A DNA stretch of 42,277 nucleotides from Sulfurovum sp. (GCA_003978395.1 QNZV01000063.1:1-42277); one strand, 5' to 3'. Shown: positions 17,301-24,980, counted from the first letter of the stretch. Notes: generated by a model from the letters alone, not told the origin. Made by a program: numbers and translations.

Positions 17301-17562
17301 TGAAATTGTTCAAAACATTAATCAGATAGAATCTTTAATTCAAAACAGAGACTATGATATGCTTTTAATTGATAAAGACTTTAAAGATTTTAATAACGAT
17401 ATTTTACAAAAACAGCACTTCGCAATGAATGTCATTATGATTTCTAGTAGTAAAATTGATACTCAAGAGTATAACAAAGAACTTATCAAAGAAGTGATTT
17501 TTGGAGTAATCACACGAAGTAAGATCGAGAAAATTATTCAACACTACAAAGGTAAAAAATGA
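14398..17562 (+). CDS. Hybrid sensor histidine kinase with NIT-like periplasmic domain
   Basis: 1054 residues, GTG start behind AAAGGA. Membrane helices at about 8-28 and 290-312 enclose an all-helical periplasmic domain with the ISGIEKERGLSA motif (about 53-64) of nitrate/nitrite-sensing NIT domains. The cytoplasmic part has HisKA with phospho-His395 (NMSHEIRTPLNG), then HATPase with N, G1 and G2 boxes (NLLSNAIKF, HDNGVGM, GGTGLGL). A decayed receiver (about 632-745, keeping KPIT), a good receiver (about 768-888; E774/D775, Asp818, Lys873) and a third receiver-like C-terminus (about 940-1050) follow; the last has Asp992 but no conserved Lys. The ligand is unknown. Its stop overlaps the next response regulator by four bases. 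Confidence 0.9.
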   Translation: MQLYNRIRLISTLPLLLLFFIASYFIYSSYTNIEKSNLLSKTITKNRELHNLISGIEKERGLSAIAIATNRADNIMLAKQIANNDLVINNIKSSLSKEEIASLSNKISAIRLKLPKKSNFRETFHDKYNDTILAPLEKKLSSYNIPINTDIEALQNSLKQLYSDSKNSSLERDYLSYFIAGKKPLNLIELSFLNSIKSHLSSFQKEQIEDSVLKEDLEVYLNRPEVKKDLQLVEISYIKLQKNFRNGAFKTSVFVWLKQANKKLEHLNILQNKFETRVQEKIKEYQTTQYIILAIASFIILLTIILAIIGTITRKELSSNMKDLEEILNNAVQEADTHFESSNLSAIKDIDLHNSKGMKEAYKFIELLIENAKADKIEALEANESKSLFLANMSHEIRTPLNGIVGFTELLKSTELNSEQIEFTNIIEKSSENLLAIINNILDLSKIESNKTELDMIIFDPIVEFENAIETYGVRASEKNIELNFFLDPAINKKLLGDSVKIKEVIINLLSNAIKFTDLGGKISIEIKQVSSIDNKTEISFSIHDNGVGMTKEQQLNVFNAFTQADVSITRKYGGTGLGLTISTKFLELMDSKLELESQKEKGSRFFFNIIFEEVLESTELGATPSFEEIEICKFNYELPMQQDIYLSKYLEYYNVISKSFSTPSDLKRCNENEEIKSIWIDIDDCSDEIIRTIRKLKSNKLILLSSFSNRNKLESLEMSVTQVLYKPITPTKIVQGLQAVSQKGEREKNRVSTQTQEFPFQDFQFEGKILVAEDNFINQKLIKQILLRYGVSVELANNGLEAFEKRKNKQYDLIFMDIQMPVMDGVEASHEIVNYETEEELKHIPIVALTANALDGDRERFISEGLNEYIPKPIETNELLFILKKFLKPKIKIEKSVGIQKEEEIKEETQRDEATLLFDEEKYNENTTIDILTEEKSIEEKIILIAKKNPLESRILSKVINNMGYNIEIVQNINQIESLIQNRDYDMLLIDKDFKDFNNDILQKQHFAMNVIMISSSKIDTQEYNKELIKEVIFGVITRSKIEKIIQHYKGKK

Positions 17563-17936
17563 ACTTTAAAGTTTTAATTGTTGATGATGACTATATCAAC
17601 CGTATGCTTCTTACTTCTTTATTAAAAAGAACCCTTTATAAAATAGAGATTATTGAATCTGTTGATGGAGAAGATGCGCTAAGAAAATGTAAAGAGAATC
17701 TAGATATTCAACTTATTCTACTAGATGTAGAAATGCCCAATATGGATGGTTCAAAATTTTTAATTAACTATAAAAAAAATAGATCTTTACCAGACATACC
17801 TATTATTGCTGTCTCTTCTAATGATTTACGAATTAAAGAGATATTAGAGTTAGGAGCTCACTCTTTTCTTGTTAAACCTGTAACTGAAGAGAAACTATTA
17901 TCAGCAATTATGAAATCACAAAAAAAACAGAGATAA
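17559..17936 (+). CDS. Single-domain response regulator (CheY-like)
   Basis: 125 residues forming one receiver domain and nothing else. Acidic residues Asp9-Asp10-Asp11, phospho-acceptor Asp56 (LLDVEMPNMDG), Ser/Thr switch region AVSSND and Lys106 (VKPV) are all present. It starts inside the kinase stop codon (ATGA), so it is co-translated with the hybrid kinase. With the upstream Hpt protein it could be the terminal acceptor of a phosphorelay, or act on motility or another partner protein. It has no DNA-binding output. The gene ends in a strong hairpin shared with mrp. Confidence 0.9.
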   Translation: MNFKVLIVDDDYINRMLLTSLLKRTLYKIEIIESVDGEDALRKCKENLDIQLILLDVEMPNMDGSKFLINYKKNRSLPDIPIIAVSSNDLRIKEILELGAHSFLVKPVTEEKLLSAIMKSQKKQR

Positions 17937-17953
17937 TATATTGATTATCTCTG
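17928..17953. terminator. Bidirectional terminator between the response regulator and mrp
   Basis: Perfect 10-bp stem CAGAGATAAT / ATTATCTCTG with a 6-base loop. It begins within the last codons of the response regulator and is followed on the minus strand by a run of seven T, so it is strongest as the mrp terminator. Confidence 0.75.
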
Positions 17954-17966
17954 TCTCTCTTAGATC

Positions 17967-19142
17967 TTAATTACAACCACATCCCCCACCAGATTTTGTA
18001 TGTGCTGGTGCAGTTGAAGCTGCTACTCCACCCGTACTACAAGCCGATACTCCTGGAGGTGTTGTTGGTTGAACTGCCGAGTTATCAGCCCCACCCTCTG
18101 TATTTACTTTATCAATAAATGCTAATAAATTAGACGCTGATGCTTGGTAACGTTTTGCTGTTTCAGAGTCTGGATTATGGAAAGTAATAGGCTGACCTGT
18201 ATCTCCACCAACTCTAATTGCTGGTTCTATTGGTATTTGAGCTAGAAGTTCAGTATTGTATGAACTTGCTACCTCTTTACTTGTACCCATTCCAAAAATA
18301 TCTGATTCTGTATCACAAGATGGACAGATAAATCCACTCATGTTCTCAACCACACCTGCAATTGGAATATGAAGTTTTTCAAACATATCCAATGAACGTT
18401 TACTATCATCAAGACTTACTTGTTGTGGTGTTGTTACAACAATACCTGCTGTTACGGGAACCGATTGAGCCAAGGTAAGTTGTGCATCTCCTGTTCCTGG
18501 AGGCATATCTATAACCAACACATCTAATTCTGACCATAAAATATCACGTAAGAACTGCTCAATCGCTTTCATAATCATAGAACCTCTCCAGATTAACGAT
18601 TGACCATCTTCCATCAATGAACCCATAGACATCATCTCTACGCCATACGCTTTAAGTGGCTGTACTTTGTTTCCTTGAATCTCTGGTTTAACACCATTTA
18701 AGCCCATCATCCGAGGAATATTTGGTCCATAAATATCAGCATCTAAAATACCTACTCTTTTACCTTGCATCGCCATTGCAATTGCCAAGTTAACCGAAGT
18801 AGTTGATTTACCAACCCCACCTTTTCCAGAAGAGACCATTACAAAGTTTTTAACTTGTGGTGCTATATTTTTACCACTTACAGAGTTACTTAGCTGTTTT
18901 GGGGCTTGTGGAGCTGTAATATGCACATCTACTGCTAAAAAACCAAGTTTTTTAAGTTCAACGCTTATGTCATCAGTAATTTGTGCTTTAACTTCAGGTG
19001 CAGAAGATGTAATGTCTACAGAGATAATTGCTTTATCTCCTTGAATTTGTACATCTTTTACAAATCCAAAAGTTACAATATCTTTTGTAAACCCAGGATA
19101 AGTTACATTTTTTAATGCATCTAAGATAGTTTCGTTTGTCAT
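17967..19142 (-). CDS. mrp: Mrp/ApbC-type iron-sulfur cluster carrier ATPase
   Basis: 391 residues. An N-terminal MIP18/DUF59 domain (about 1-80) is followed by a P-loop ATPase with the deviant Walker A SSGKGGVGKST (about 104-114), DADIYGPNIPRMMG and the DMPPGTGD motif. Cys273 and Cys276 (CPSC) are the conserved pair that binds a bridging [4Fe-4S] cluster in the dimer. It carries clusters to apoproteins. An unusual Ala/Thr/Gly-rich C-terminal tail (about 350-391) ends in GGGCGCN with extra cysteines Cys368, Cys388 and Cys390. AGGAG precedes the ATG. It ends in the terminator at 17928-17953. Confidence 0.93.
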   Translation of the reverse strand: MTNETILDALKNVTYPGFTKDIVTFGFVKDVQIQGDKAIISVDITSSAPEVKAQITDDISVELKKLGFLAVDVHITAPQAPKQLSNSVSGKNIAPQVKNFVMVSSGKGGVGKSTTSVNLAIAMAMQGKRVGILDADIYGPNIPRMMGLNGVKPEIQGNKVQPLKAYGVEMMSMGSLMEDGQSLIWRGSMIMKAIEQFLRDILWSELDVLVIDMPPGTGDAQLTLAQSVPVTAGIVVTTPQQVSLDDSKRSLDMFEKLHIPIAGVVENMSGFICPSCDTESDIFGMGTSKEVASSYNTELLAQIPIEPAIRVGGDTGQPITFHNPDSETAKRYQASASNLLAFIDKVNTEGGADNSAVQPTTPPGVSACSTGGVAASTAPAHTKSGGGCGCN

Positions 19143-19243
19143 TAAGACTCCTAAATTTTATATATTTCCTACTTTTATACTTAAAAACATAAGAGATAGC
19201 TTATCTTTCATACAATTTATATGATTTTCTCTAAAATACTAAA

Positions 19244-19834
19244 TTAGTTCTCTCTTTTATCTCTTTTAAAATTTGAATCTTCTTGATAATCTATAGTTTT
19301 AGAGGTAAATCCTCCTTTAATATCAAGAAGTTTAATATATTTCAGTAATTTATTCATATTCTCTTTTTTTCCAACAAGAATTAAACTATTTGTTGTATTG
19401 CTCTCAATAACATTTACCTGTTCACTTTGAATATCTTGTGGGAACAGAGATATTGACATCGCCTTTATATCTTGATGAATATCTTTTACAGAAGCTTTCT
19501 TAAATTTAACAATTGTTGCATCCAATGGCTTTTTTGACTCAATTTCCTCAATTACCTTTTGAACCCTCTTTATACTCTCAGGATATGCTGTAATTACTAC
19601 CATATTATTGGACTTAAAAGAGATAACTTTTGCTTCTTTACCTAAAAGTGGTCTAATTTTGGTACGCACAACAGCAGCATTATAATGCTTTAGAGGGAAA
19701 AATACAGTTTGCATTGAATTAGGAGAGACTTTTTTCTTTATATCTATCGTTGTTATATTTCTTGTCACTTCTGCATTTAGTGATACTGCTGATAATAATA
19801 GTGCTACTATTACTATTCTTTTACTGATGCTCAT
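19244..19834 (-). CDS. Secretin N-domain-like periplasmic protein without a secretin barrel
   Basis: 196 residues. A signal peptide (1-21, cut after LNA) precedes two copies of a secretin N1-type (PF03958-like) fold: VFFPLKHYNAAVVRTKIRPL to KRVQKVIEEIE (about 44-100), and VKFKKASVKDIHQDIKAM to MNKLLKYIKLLD (about 107-172). The outer-membrane beta-barrel part that a true secretin (PilQ, GspD) would have is absent, and the protein stops in a charged tail. It may be a secretin accessory or an unrelated user of the fold. It has AAGGAAAT before the ATG and lies 38 bases after kdsA on the same strand. Confidence 0.7.
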   Translation of the reverse strand: MSISKRIVIVALLLSAVSLNAEVTRNITTIDIKKKVSPNSMQTVFFPLKHYNAAVVRTKIRPLLGKEAKVISFKSNNMVVITAYPESIKRVQKVIEEIESKKPLDATIVKFKKASVKDIHQDIKAMSISLFPQDIQSEQVNVIESNTTNSLILVGKKENMNKLLKYIKLLDIKGGFTSKTIDYQEDSNFKRDKREN

Positions 19835-19872
19835 ATTTTATTTCCTTATTTTAAATTTAGTAGATAATATAC

Positions 19873-20673
19873 CTACTCCAAAATAGCCCGAATAGAATCA
19901 ATTTGAGCTACTAAAGCCTCTAGTTTTTTTAATTCTATCATATTGGGTCCATCACTTAAAGCAATAGATGGGTCAAAGTGGGTTTCAAAAAAGAATCCAT
20001 CCACTCCAACAGCTGCTGCAGCTCGTGAAAGGTAGGGAACCAAAGCACTATCTCCTCCACTGGTTGCCCCACCTGATGCAGGTTGTTGTACAGAGTGCGT
20101 AGCATCAAAAATAACAGGAGCAAACTCTCGCATCTGTTTTAATCCACGCATATCCACCACCAAATTACCATAACCAAAGGTTGAGCCACGTTCGGTAAGC
20201 CATACATTGTACTTTTCTGCATTTGCATAAGATACTTCGCCATCAAAACCACGGGTTTTAAGTACTTTAGCTACCGAGTGTTCCATCGCTTGTGGTGCAA
20301 GGAATTGTCCTTTTTTAATATTAACCACAGCAGAAGTTTTAGCACAAGCTACAAGTAAATCTGTCTGACGACATAAAAAAGCAGGAATTTGTAACACATC
20401 AACCACCTCTGCTACAGCTTGTGGTTGGGTATAATCATGAACATCTGTTAATAGTTTGTATCCAAACTGCTCTTTTACCTCTTGTAAGAGTTTTAAACCC
20501 TCATCCAAACCTGGACCTCTAAAAGAGTCCAATGAGGTTCTATTTGCTTTATCAAAACTTGCTTTAAAGTAAAAATCTTTTGTACAATCTTCATGATATG
20601 GCATTAATGACTCTGCAATTTTCATTACAGTATCACGGCTCTCTAAAACACATGGACCAGCTATTAAAATCAT
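19873..20673 (-). CDS. kdsA: 3-deoxy-D-manno-octulosonate 8-phosphate synthase
   Basis: 266 residues, somewhat shorter than the E. coli enzyme. Family motifs include IAGPCVLES at the N-terminus, YFKASFDKANRTS (about 36-48), LLTDVHD, QIPAFLCRQTDLL (about 95-107) and FDATHSVQQP (about 190-199). The enzyme condenses arabinose 5-phosphate with PEP to form KDO-8-phosphate for LPS inner core. The ATG overlaps the end of the upstream EamA transporter gene by four bases (20670-20673), so they are co-translated. Both metal-dependent and metal-independent forms exist; the type was not determined here. Confidence 0.95.
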   Translation of the reverse strand: MILIAGPCVLESRDTVMKIAESLMPYHEDCTKDFYFKASFDKANRTSLDSFRGPGLDEGLKLLQEVKEQFGYKLLTDVHDYTQPQAVAEVVDVLQIPAFLCRQTDLLVACAKTSAVVNIKKGQFLAPQAMEHSVAKVLKTRGFDGEVSYANAEKYNVWLTERGSTFGYGNLVVDMRGLKQMREFAPVIFDATHSVQQPASGGATSGGDSALVPYLSRAAAAVGVDGFFFETHFDPSIALSDGPNMIELKKLEALVAQIDSIRAILE

Positions 20674-21578
20674 TTTTTATCCTTTGCCAAGGCTACCAAT
20701 AGCCCTGAAATTATGACCAAAAGTATACCTAAAAACTTCAAAGGAGTAGGTATTGAATCGCCCAAAAAAGTACCTATAATAAGGGCAAAAACAATATTTG
20801 AGTAAGAGATAGTCCCCACAATTCCTGCTTTTGTTAGCTCATACGCTTTGGTCATTAAAACTTGGGAAGCTGTGGCAGAGAGTCCCATAATGAGAACATA
20901 CAACCAGATAACTCCTTGAGGCATCACAAACTCTGCAAACATAAAATCTAAACTTTTAGGTGTCTCCAAATAATGTGTTACGAGCATCAATAAAACAGGA
21001 GCAATCGTTCCCACTCCCATAAAACTCATAACAATAGCTCTCGTATCATAATATTGACGCAGTTCTCGAATAGAGGTATAGGCTAACGCAGCACCTAAGC
21101 CTGAAAAGATACCAAGCATGGTATATTTATTAAACGTAAAACTCCCCTCCTCTGGCATAGAGATAAGAGCAATACCTATAAATCCTACTACAATGGCTAC
21201 AATTGCCCAAGGAGTTAATTTCTCCTTTAAAAAAAAATAGGCAAAAAGAGCTACAAAGAGTGGAGAAGTTTTGTTATAAGTTACAGCTTCCCCCAAAGGA
21301 ATATAAGCAATGATATAAAAATATGCTAAAAGAGCCATAAAACCCATTGTTCCACGAAAAAGTAAGAGAAAAGGTCTGCCTCCTATCTGTTTTAGTGGAG
21401 ATTTATAAATTGCAAATCCAACCAACACTACACCAAAAACATTTCTAAAAAAGGTCACTTCAACAGGAGGTAAAACCTGACTAACTACTTTAGCAAATCC
21501 CCCCATTACGGCAAAAGAGAGAGAAGCCAACAGCATAAATAGAATACCTCTATCTATATTTAACATATATTTTTTCAA
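20670..21578 (-). CDS. EamA/DMT-family transporter
   Basis: 302 residues with about ten hydrophobic segments arranged as two EamA repeats (about 12-140 and 160-298). A typical first-repeat end is YNKTSPLFVALFAYFFLKEKL, and the second repeat has SYSNIVFALIIGTFLGD. DMT-family members export metabolites or amino acids; the substrate here is unknown. The start is a TTG at 21578, chosen because AAGGAG lies eight bases upstream; the nearby ATG at codon 5 has no binding site. It heads a short operon with kdsA, with which it overlaps by four bases. Confidence 0.85.
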   Translation of the reverse strand: MKKYMLNIDRGILFMLLASLSFAVMGGFAKVVSQVLPPVEVTFFRNVFGVVLVGFAIYKSPLKQIGGRPFLLLFRGTMGFMALLAYFYIIAYIPLGEAVTYNKTSPLFVALFAYFFLKEKLTPWAIVAIVVGFIGIALISMPEEGSFTFNKYTMLGIFSGLGAALAYTSIRELRQYYDTRAIVMSFMGVGTIAPVLLMLVTHYLETPKSLDFMFAEFVMPQGVIWLYVLIMGLSATASQVLMTKAYELTKAGIVGTISYSNIVFALIIGTFLGDSIPTPLKFLGILLVIISGLLVALAKDKK

Positions 21579-21650
21579 AGAACAAGCTCCTTATTTTTTC
21601 AGAATATTAACATAAGAGTGTAAGAGTCAACGTATAAATAAGAATATTTC

Positions 21651-21659
21651 TGTTAAAAT
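21651..21659 (+). promoter_or_regulatory. Extended -10 promoter of the M23 peptidase gene
   Basis: TGTTAAAAT, an extended -10 variant, about 30 bases before the ATG at 21689. No -35 box is evident. Confidence 0.4.
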
Positions 21660-21688
21660 AAACAAAAAAATCTATAAAAAGAATATCA

Positions 21689-22888
21689 ATGTATAAAAAA
21701 AGCTACCTTTTACTCATACTATTATCCTTTATCTTCTTGCAATCTTTAAGTGCAAAAGAGTACACATGGGATAAGAAACTAACCTTTTTAGGTTTATTAA
21801 AACGTTATCATATTCCTCAAAAAACGTACTATAATATGGATTCAGAAGATAAAGAGTTAATTCAAGAGATTAGAGCAGGTCAACACTACACGGTTATCAA
21901 GAAAAAAGGAAAAGGGGTTTATATAAATATTCCCGTTTCTGATGAACTAATGCTAGAGATTAAAAAACAGAAAAGAGGTTACTCTGCAAAATATCTTCCT
22001 GTACCCTATGATATTGTCGAAAAGACAATCTCTATTCGTATAAAATATGGATTACATAAAGATTTACACAGAGCTACTCACTCGTGGTATTATGGAAAAG
22101 AGATTGAAGAGGTTTATTCAAAAGCTCTACCACTAAAAAAGATGCGAAGAGGTGATAAAATAATTATATTCTATACCCAAAAGTATAGAAATGGAAAAGT
22201 CTTCTCTAGTCCTAAAATTCAAGCATGTATGATTGAAATTAATAGAAAACCCTATTATGGATTTTTATTAAGTGATGAAAAATACTACGACTCTTTGGGA
22301 AGAAAATATCAACGAACCTATCACTCTAAATTTATTCGTCCATTAAAACATTACAAACGTATATCTAGTGGTTTTACTCAACGACGTTACCACCCTATTT
22401 TAAAACGATATCGAGCCCACTTAGGTATTGATTATGCTGCACGTACAGGTCGTCCTATTCGTGCCTCTGCAAAAGGAAGAATTGTCTATAAAGGATGGAA
22501 AGGTGGCTACGGAAGAGTCATTCAAATTCAACATGCAAATGGAGTTAAAACTCTATATGCCCATATGCGAAGATTTGCTAGAGGTATGAGGGTAGGAAAA
22601 TATGTAGCTCAAGGAAGAGTTATAGGGTATGTTGGAACCTCTGGTAGAAGTACAGGTCCACACTTACACTTTGGACTCTATAAACATGGTAGAGCTAAAA
22701 ATCCTGCTCGTTACATTCGACAGAAAACGGCAAAAGTTATAAAACTCAAAGGTAAAAAATATAGAAAACTACGAAAGATTGTTCGTAAATTTAGACCTCA
22801 GTTTAAAGAAGCAAAGAGAAAAATTATTATTAAAAAGAAAAGTGAAGATTGTTTAAATTGTGTAAAAAAACTTAAACCAAGAACATAA
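21689..22888 (+). CDS. M23 peptidoglycan peptidase, Csd3/Pgp3-like
   Basis: 399 residues. A signal peptide (1-22, SLSA) is followed by an N-terminal domain with TFLGLLKRYHIPQKTYYNMD and EIRAGQHY, the pattern of Helicobacter Csd3 and Campylobacter Pgp3. The M23 LytM domain is at about 228-340: zinc ligands His244 and Asp248 in AHLGIDYA, His292 in YAHM, and His325/His327 in GPHLHFG. These enzymes trim or cut muropeptide cross-links and are needed for cell shape. The C-terminal tail (about 344-399) is extremely Lys/Arg-rich, unusual for the family. The stop sits in a hairpin shared with the convergent DUF3108 gene. Confidence 0.87.
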   Translation: MYKKSYLLLILLSFIFLQSLSAKEYTWDKKLTFLGLLKRYHIPQKTYYNMDSEDKELIQEIRAGQHYTVIKKKGKGVYINIPVSDELMLEIKKQKRGYSAKYLPVPYDIVEKTISIRIKYGLHKDLHRATHSWYYGKEIEEVYSKALPLKKMRRGDKIIIFYTQKYRNGKVFSSPKIQACMIEINRKPYYGFLLSDEKYYDSLGRKYQRTYHSKFIRPLKHYKRISSGFTQRRYHPILKRYRAHLGIDYAARTGRPIRASAKGRIVYKGWKGGYGRVIQIQHANGVKTLYAHMRRFARGMRVGKYVAQGRVIGYVGTSGRSTGPHLHFGLYKHGRAKNPARYIRQKTAKVIKLKGKKYRKLRKIVRKFRPQFKEAKRKIIIKKKSEDCLNCVKKLKPRT

Positions 22889-22908
22889 AAGGTGTTTTTA
22901 CACCTTTT
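22887..22908. terminator. Bidirectional terminator between peptidase and DUF3108 gene
   Basis: Perfect 9-bp stem AAAAGGTGT / ACACCTTTT with a TTTT loop. The left arm contains the stop of the plus-strand gene and the right arm the stop of the minus-strand gene. The arms themselves supply the T-run in both directions. Confidence 0.75.
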
Positions 22909-23644
22909 ATAATCGAATTGCTCGAATATCTCCAAAGAAAATTAAATCTTTTAAGACTGCTTTTTCAGTAATTCCATCATTACCAATACGTAACAAGAGT
23001 TCTCCTTTATCACTTGAAAAAATATTTTGATAAATGATAGCTCGTGCATACCAACTGTTGTCATTCTCTCCTACGGCATCTTTATATTCATCAAACTCAT
23101 TTTTATTCGGAATAACAACATCTACTCTACCTCCTTGTTTCTCTGCACCAACAGCTTTGAACGTATAAGATTTAGCCTCTTTTTTATCTAAAATCTTCTT
23201 ATCCAAATTAAAATAGAGAGTTAACAAGTCATCTTTAGAGTAATAATCCATGGTAGTATTGCTCTCTTTTGTTAATTTTCCATTTTTCCAACGCTTATAC
23301 TCTTTGGTAACAGTTTTTGTTTTATGATTGATTCTATAAACTTTGTTGGTTAATTTGGAACCATGAGATTTTATAACCTGATACAAATCAGTAACCATCA
23401 TACCATTTTCAATATGACCTTTAGAGATATGTTGCTCTTTTCTATTGCCAGAGAGTCTCTTTGCTAATCCAGTAGCTTTGAGCTCAACATCTATAACATA
23501 AGAGTGTTCATCCTTTGTTAAAAGAGCATTTGCAATCCCAATTTCTCCAATAATCCCAAACTCTACTTTATAATCTGCTTTAATTACTTCAGCACTTAAA
23601 ATTGAAGTAAAAAGAAAAATTAAAACCATTGATACTTTTTTCAT
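22907..23644 (-). CDS. DUF3108 family periplasmic protein
   Basis: 245 residues with a signal peptide (1-18, ILSA). The mature protein begins EVIKADYKVEFGIIGEIGIA, followed by beta-rich segments including KATGLAKRLSG and TMDYYSKDDLLTLYFNLD, the pattern of DUF3108 proteins, which are predicted periplasmic beta-sheet proteins of unknown role. Family members often accompany cell-wall genes; here it is convergent with the Csd3-like peptidase, sharing a terminator. AAAGGATAATT precedes the ATG. No catalytic residues are recognised. Confidence 0.78.
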   Translation of the reverse strand: MKKVSMVLIFLFTSILSAEVIKADYKVEFGIIGEIGIANALLTKDEHSYVIDVELKATGLAKRLSGNRKEQHISKGHIENGMMVTDLYQVIKSHGSKLTNKVYRINHKTKTVTKEYKRWKNGKLTKESNTTMDYYSKDDLLTLYFNLDKKILDKKEAKSYTFKAVGAEKQGGRVDVVIPNKNEFDEYKDAVGENDNSWYARAIIYQNIFSSDKGELLLRIGNDGITEKAVLKDLIFFGDIRAIRL

Positions 23645-23730
23645 AATTATCCTTTATGATAGTGATGGATGAATTTAATCATCTTTATGTGTATAAACTG
23701 TGTTAACATGATAAAACATTATCTTTCTTT

Positions 23731-23739
23731 TGCTAAAAT
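23731..23739 (+). promoter_or_regulatory. Extended -10 promoter of the MscS gene
   Basis: TGCTAAAAT, with transcription expected near 23746. This supports translation from the ATG at 23777 and argues against the in-frame ATG at 23669. Confidence 0.4.
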
Positions 23740-23776
23740 GGTAGTTAATAAATCCAATTATACAAAGAAGTTCATC

Positions 23777-24976
23777 ATGAATGAAAACAATATTTCTAAA
23801 ACCTCGGAAATTATTGAACAGTCTCAAGAGATTATTGATACCCTTGATATTAATTTTTTTCCACAAGTACAACAGCTATTAAATTATCTTTATAATAGTT
23901 CTTATGGAGATTTTTTTCGTGAACAGTTTTTTAACATTCCACTTGGGAATATTCTTGGGGCATTCTTCTCTTTTTTCTTTTTTCTTATTCTGCGTAAACT
24001 TTTTGCCAATTTAGTCATTAATGTACTACATCCATTTACAAAAACAACAAAAAATAGTTACGATGAACGAATCCTCTTAGGGCTAAAAGGACCTCTAGCA
24101 TTTCTCTTTATTATTATTGGAATACGACTCTTTTTTGCTCTATTATTTTTAGAAACGGAGTTTATTAACATGATTATTAACTCTATGATAGCCTATAACG
24201 TCTTTTGGGCTATTATGGAGTTAAGCTATGCATTAAGGGGCTTGATTTATCGCTTTACGTCACGATTTAATCCCGAACTCTCTCATGAGATGGGGAATTT
24301 TATTTTAGCATTTATTCGTGGAATCATTATGGCTATCGGGGTGGGTGTAGTACTACAAGTTTGGGGCATTAATGTAGCAGGGTTAGTAGCAGGGTTAGGA
24401 ATTGGTGGGTTAGCCTTTGCATTGGCTGCAAAAGATACAGCTGCAAACCTTTTTGGCTCTATTGCCCTACTTTTAGATAAATCTATTCGTATTGGAGAGT
24501 GGATTAAGATAGATAGTGTTGAAGGAGTCGTTGAAGATATTGGTATGCGTACCACAAAAATTCGTTCATTTCAAAAATCACTTATTACCCTACCCAATCA
24601 AATGATTGCAAACAGTCCCATAGAGAACTTTTCGCGAAGAGGAGTTAGGCGTATTAAGATGACTATTGGATTAACCTATGATACAAGTAGTGAACAGATG
24701 GAGAACGTTATAATAGATATTAAAAAGATGTTAAAAGAGCATAAAGGAATAGCACAAAAAGAGACCATGCTTGTAAGTTTTACAACCTTTGATGATAGCT
24801 CTTTAGGGATTTTAATCTATACCTTTAGCAATACATCAAATTGGGTAAAATATCTGGCTATAAAAGAGGATGTAAATCTAAAAATAATGAAAATAGTCGA
24901 AGAGAACAATACCTCCTTTGCCTTCCCTTCTCAATCGCTCTATATTGAAAGTATGCCTCAATCAGACTTACAATAA
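23777..24976 (+). CDS. MscS-family mechanosensitive channel
   Basis: 399 residues from the preferred ATG at 23777, preceded by AAGAAG; an in-frame ATG at 23669 would add 36 residues upstream of the likely promoter. Hydrophobic helices lie at about 54-80, 103-125, 132-155 and 174-195. The pore-lining helix and channel motif are AGLVAGLGIGGLAFALAAKD (201-220), then NLFGSIALLLDKSIRIGEW and the beta-domain GVVEDIGMRTTKIRS, all characteristic of the MscS family. It releases solutes when turgor rises, protecting against osmotic downshift. The gene is divergent from the DUF3108 gene and monocistronic. Confidence 0.9.
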   Translation: MNENNISKTSEIIEQSQEIIDTLDINFFPQVQQLLNYLYNSSYGDFFREQFFNIPLGNILGAFFSFFFFLILRKLFANLVINVLHPFTKTTKNSYDERILLGLKGPLAFLFIIIGIRLFFALLFLETEFINMIINSMIAYNVFWAIMELSYALRGLIYRFTSRFNPELSHEMGNFILAFIRGIIMAIGVGVVLQVWGINVAGLVAGLGIGGLAFALAAKDTAANLFGSIALLLDKSIRIGEWIKIDSVEGVVEDIGMRTTKIRSFQKSLITLPNQMIANSPIENFSRRGVRRIKMTIGLTYDTSSEQMENVIIDIKKMLKEHKGIAQKETMLVSFTTFDDSSLGILIYTFSNTSNWVKYLAIKEDVNLKIMKIVEENNTSFAFPSQSLYIESMPQSDLQ

Positions 24977-24980
24977 AATC

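Noticed and set aside
23669..23776. Upstream ATG for the MscS channel
   Set aside because: The probable promoter lies between it and the ATG at 23777, and the added segment is not part of the channel fold.
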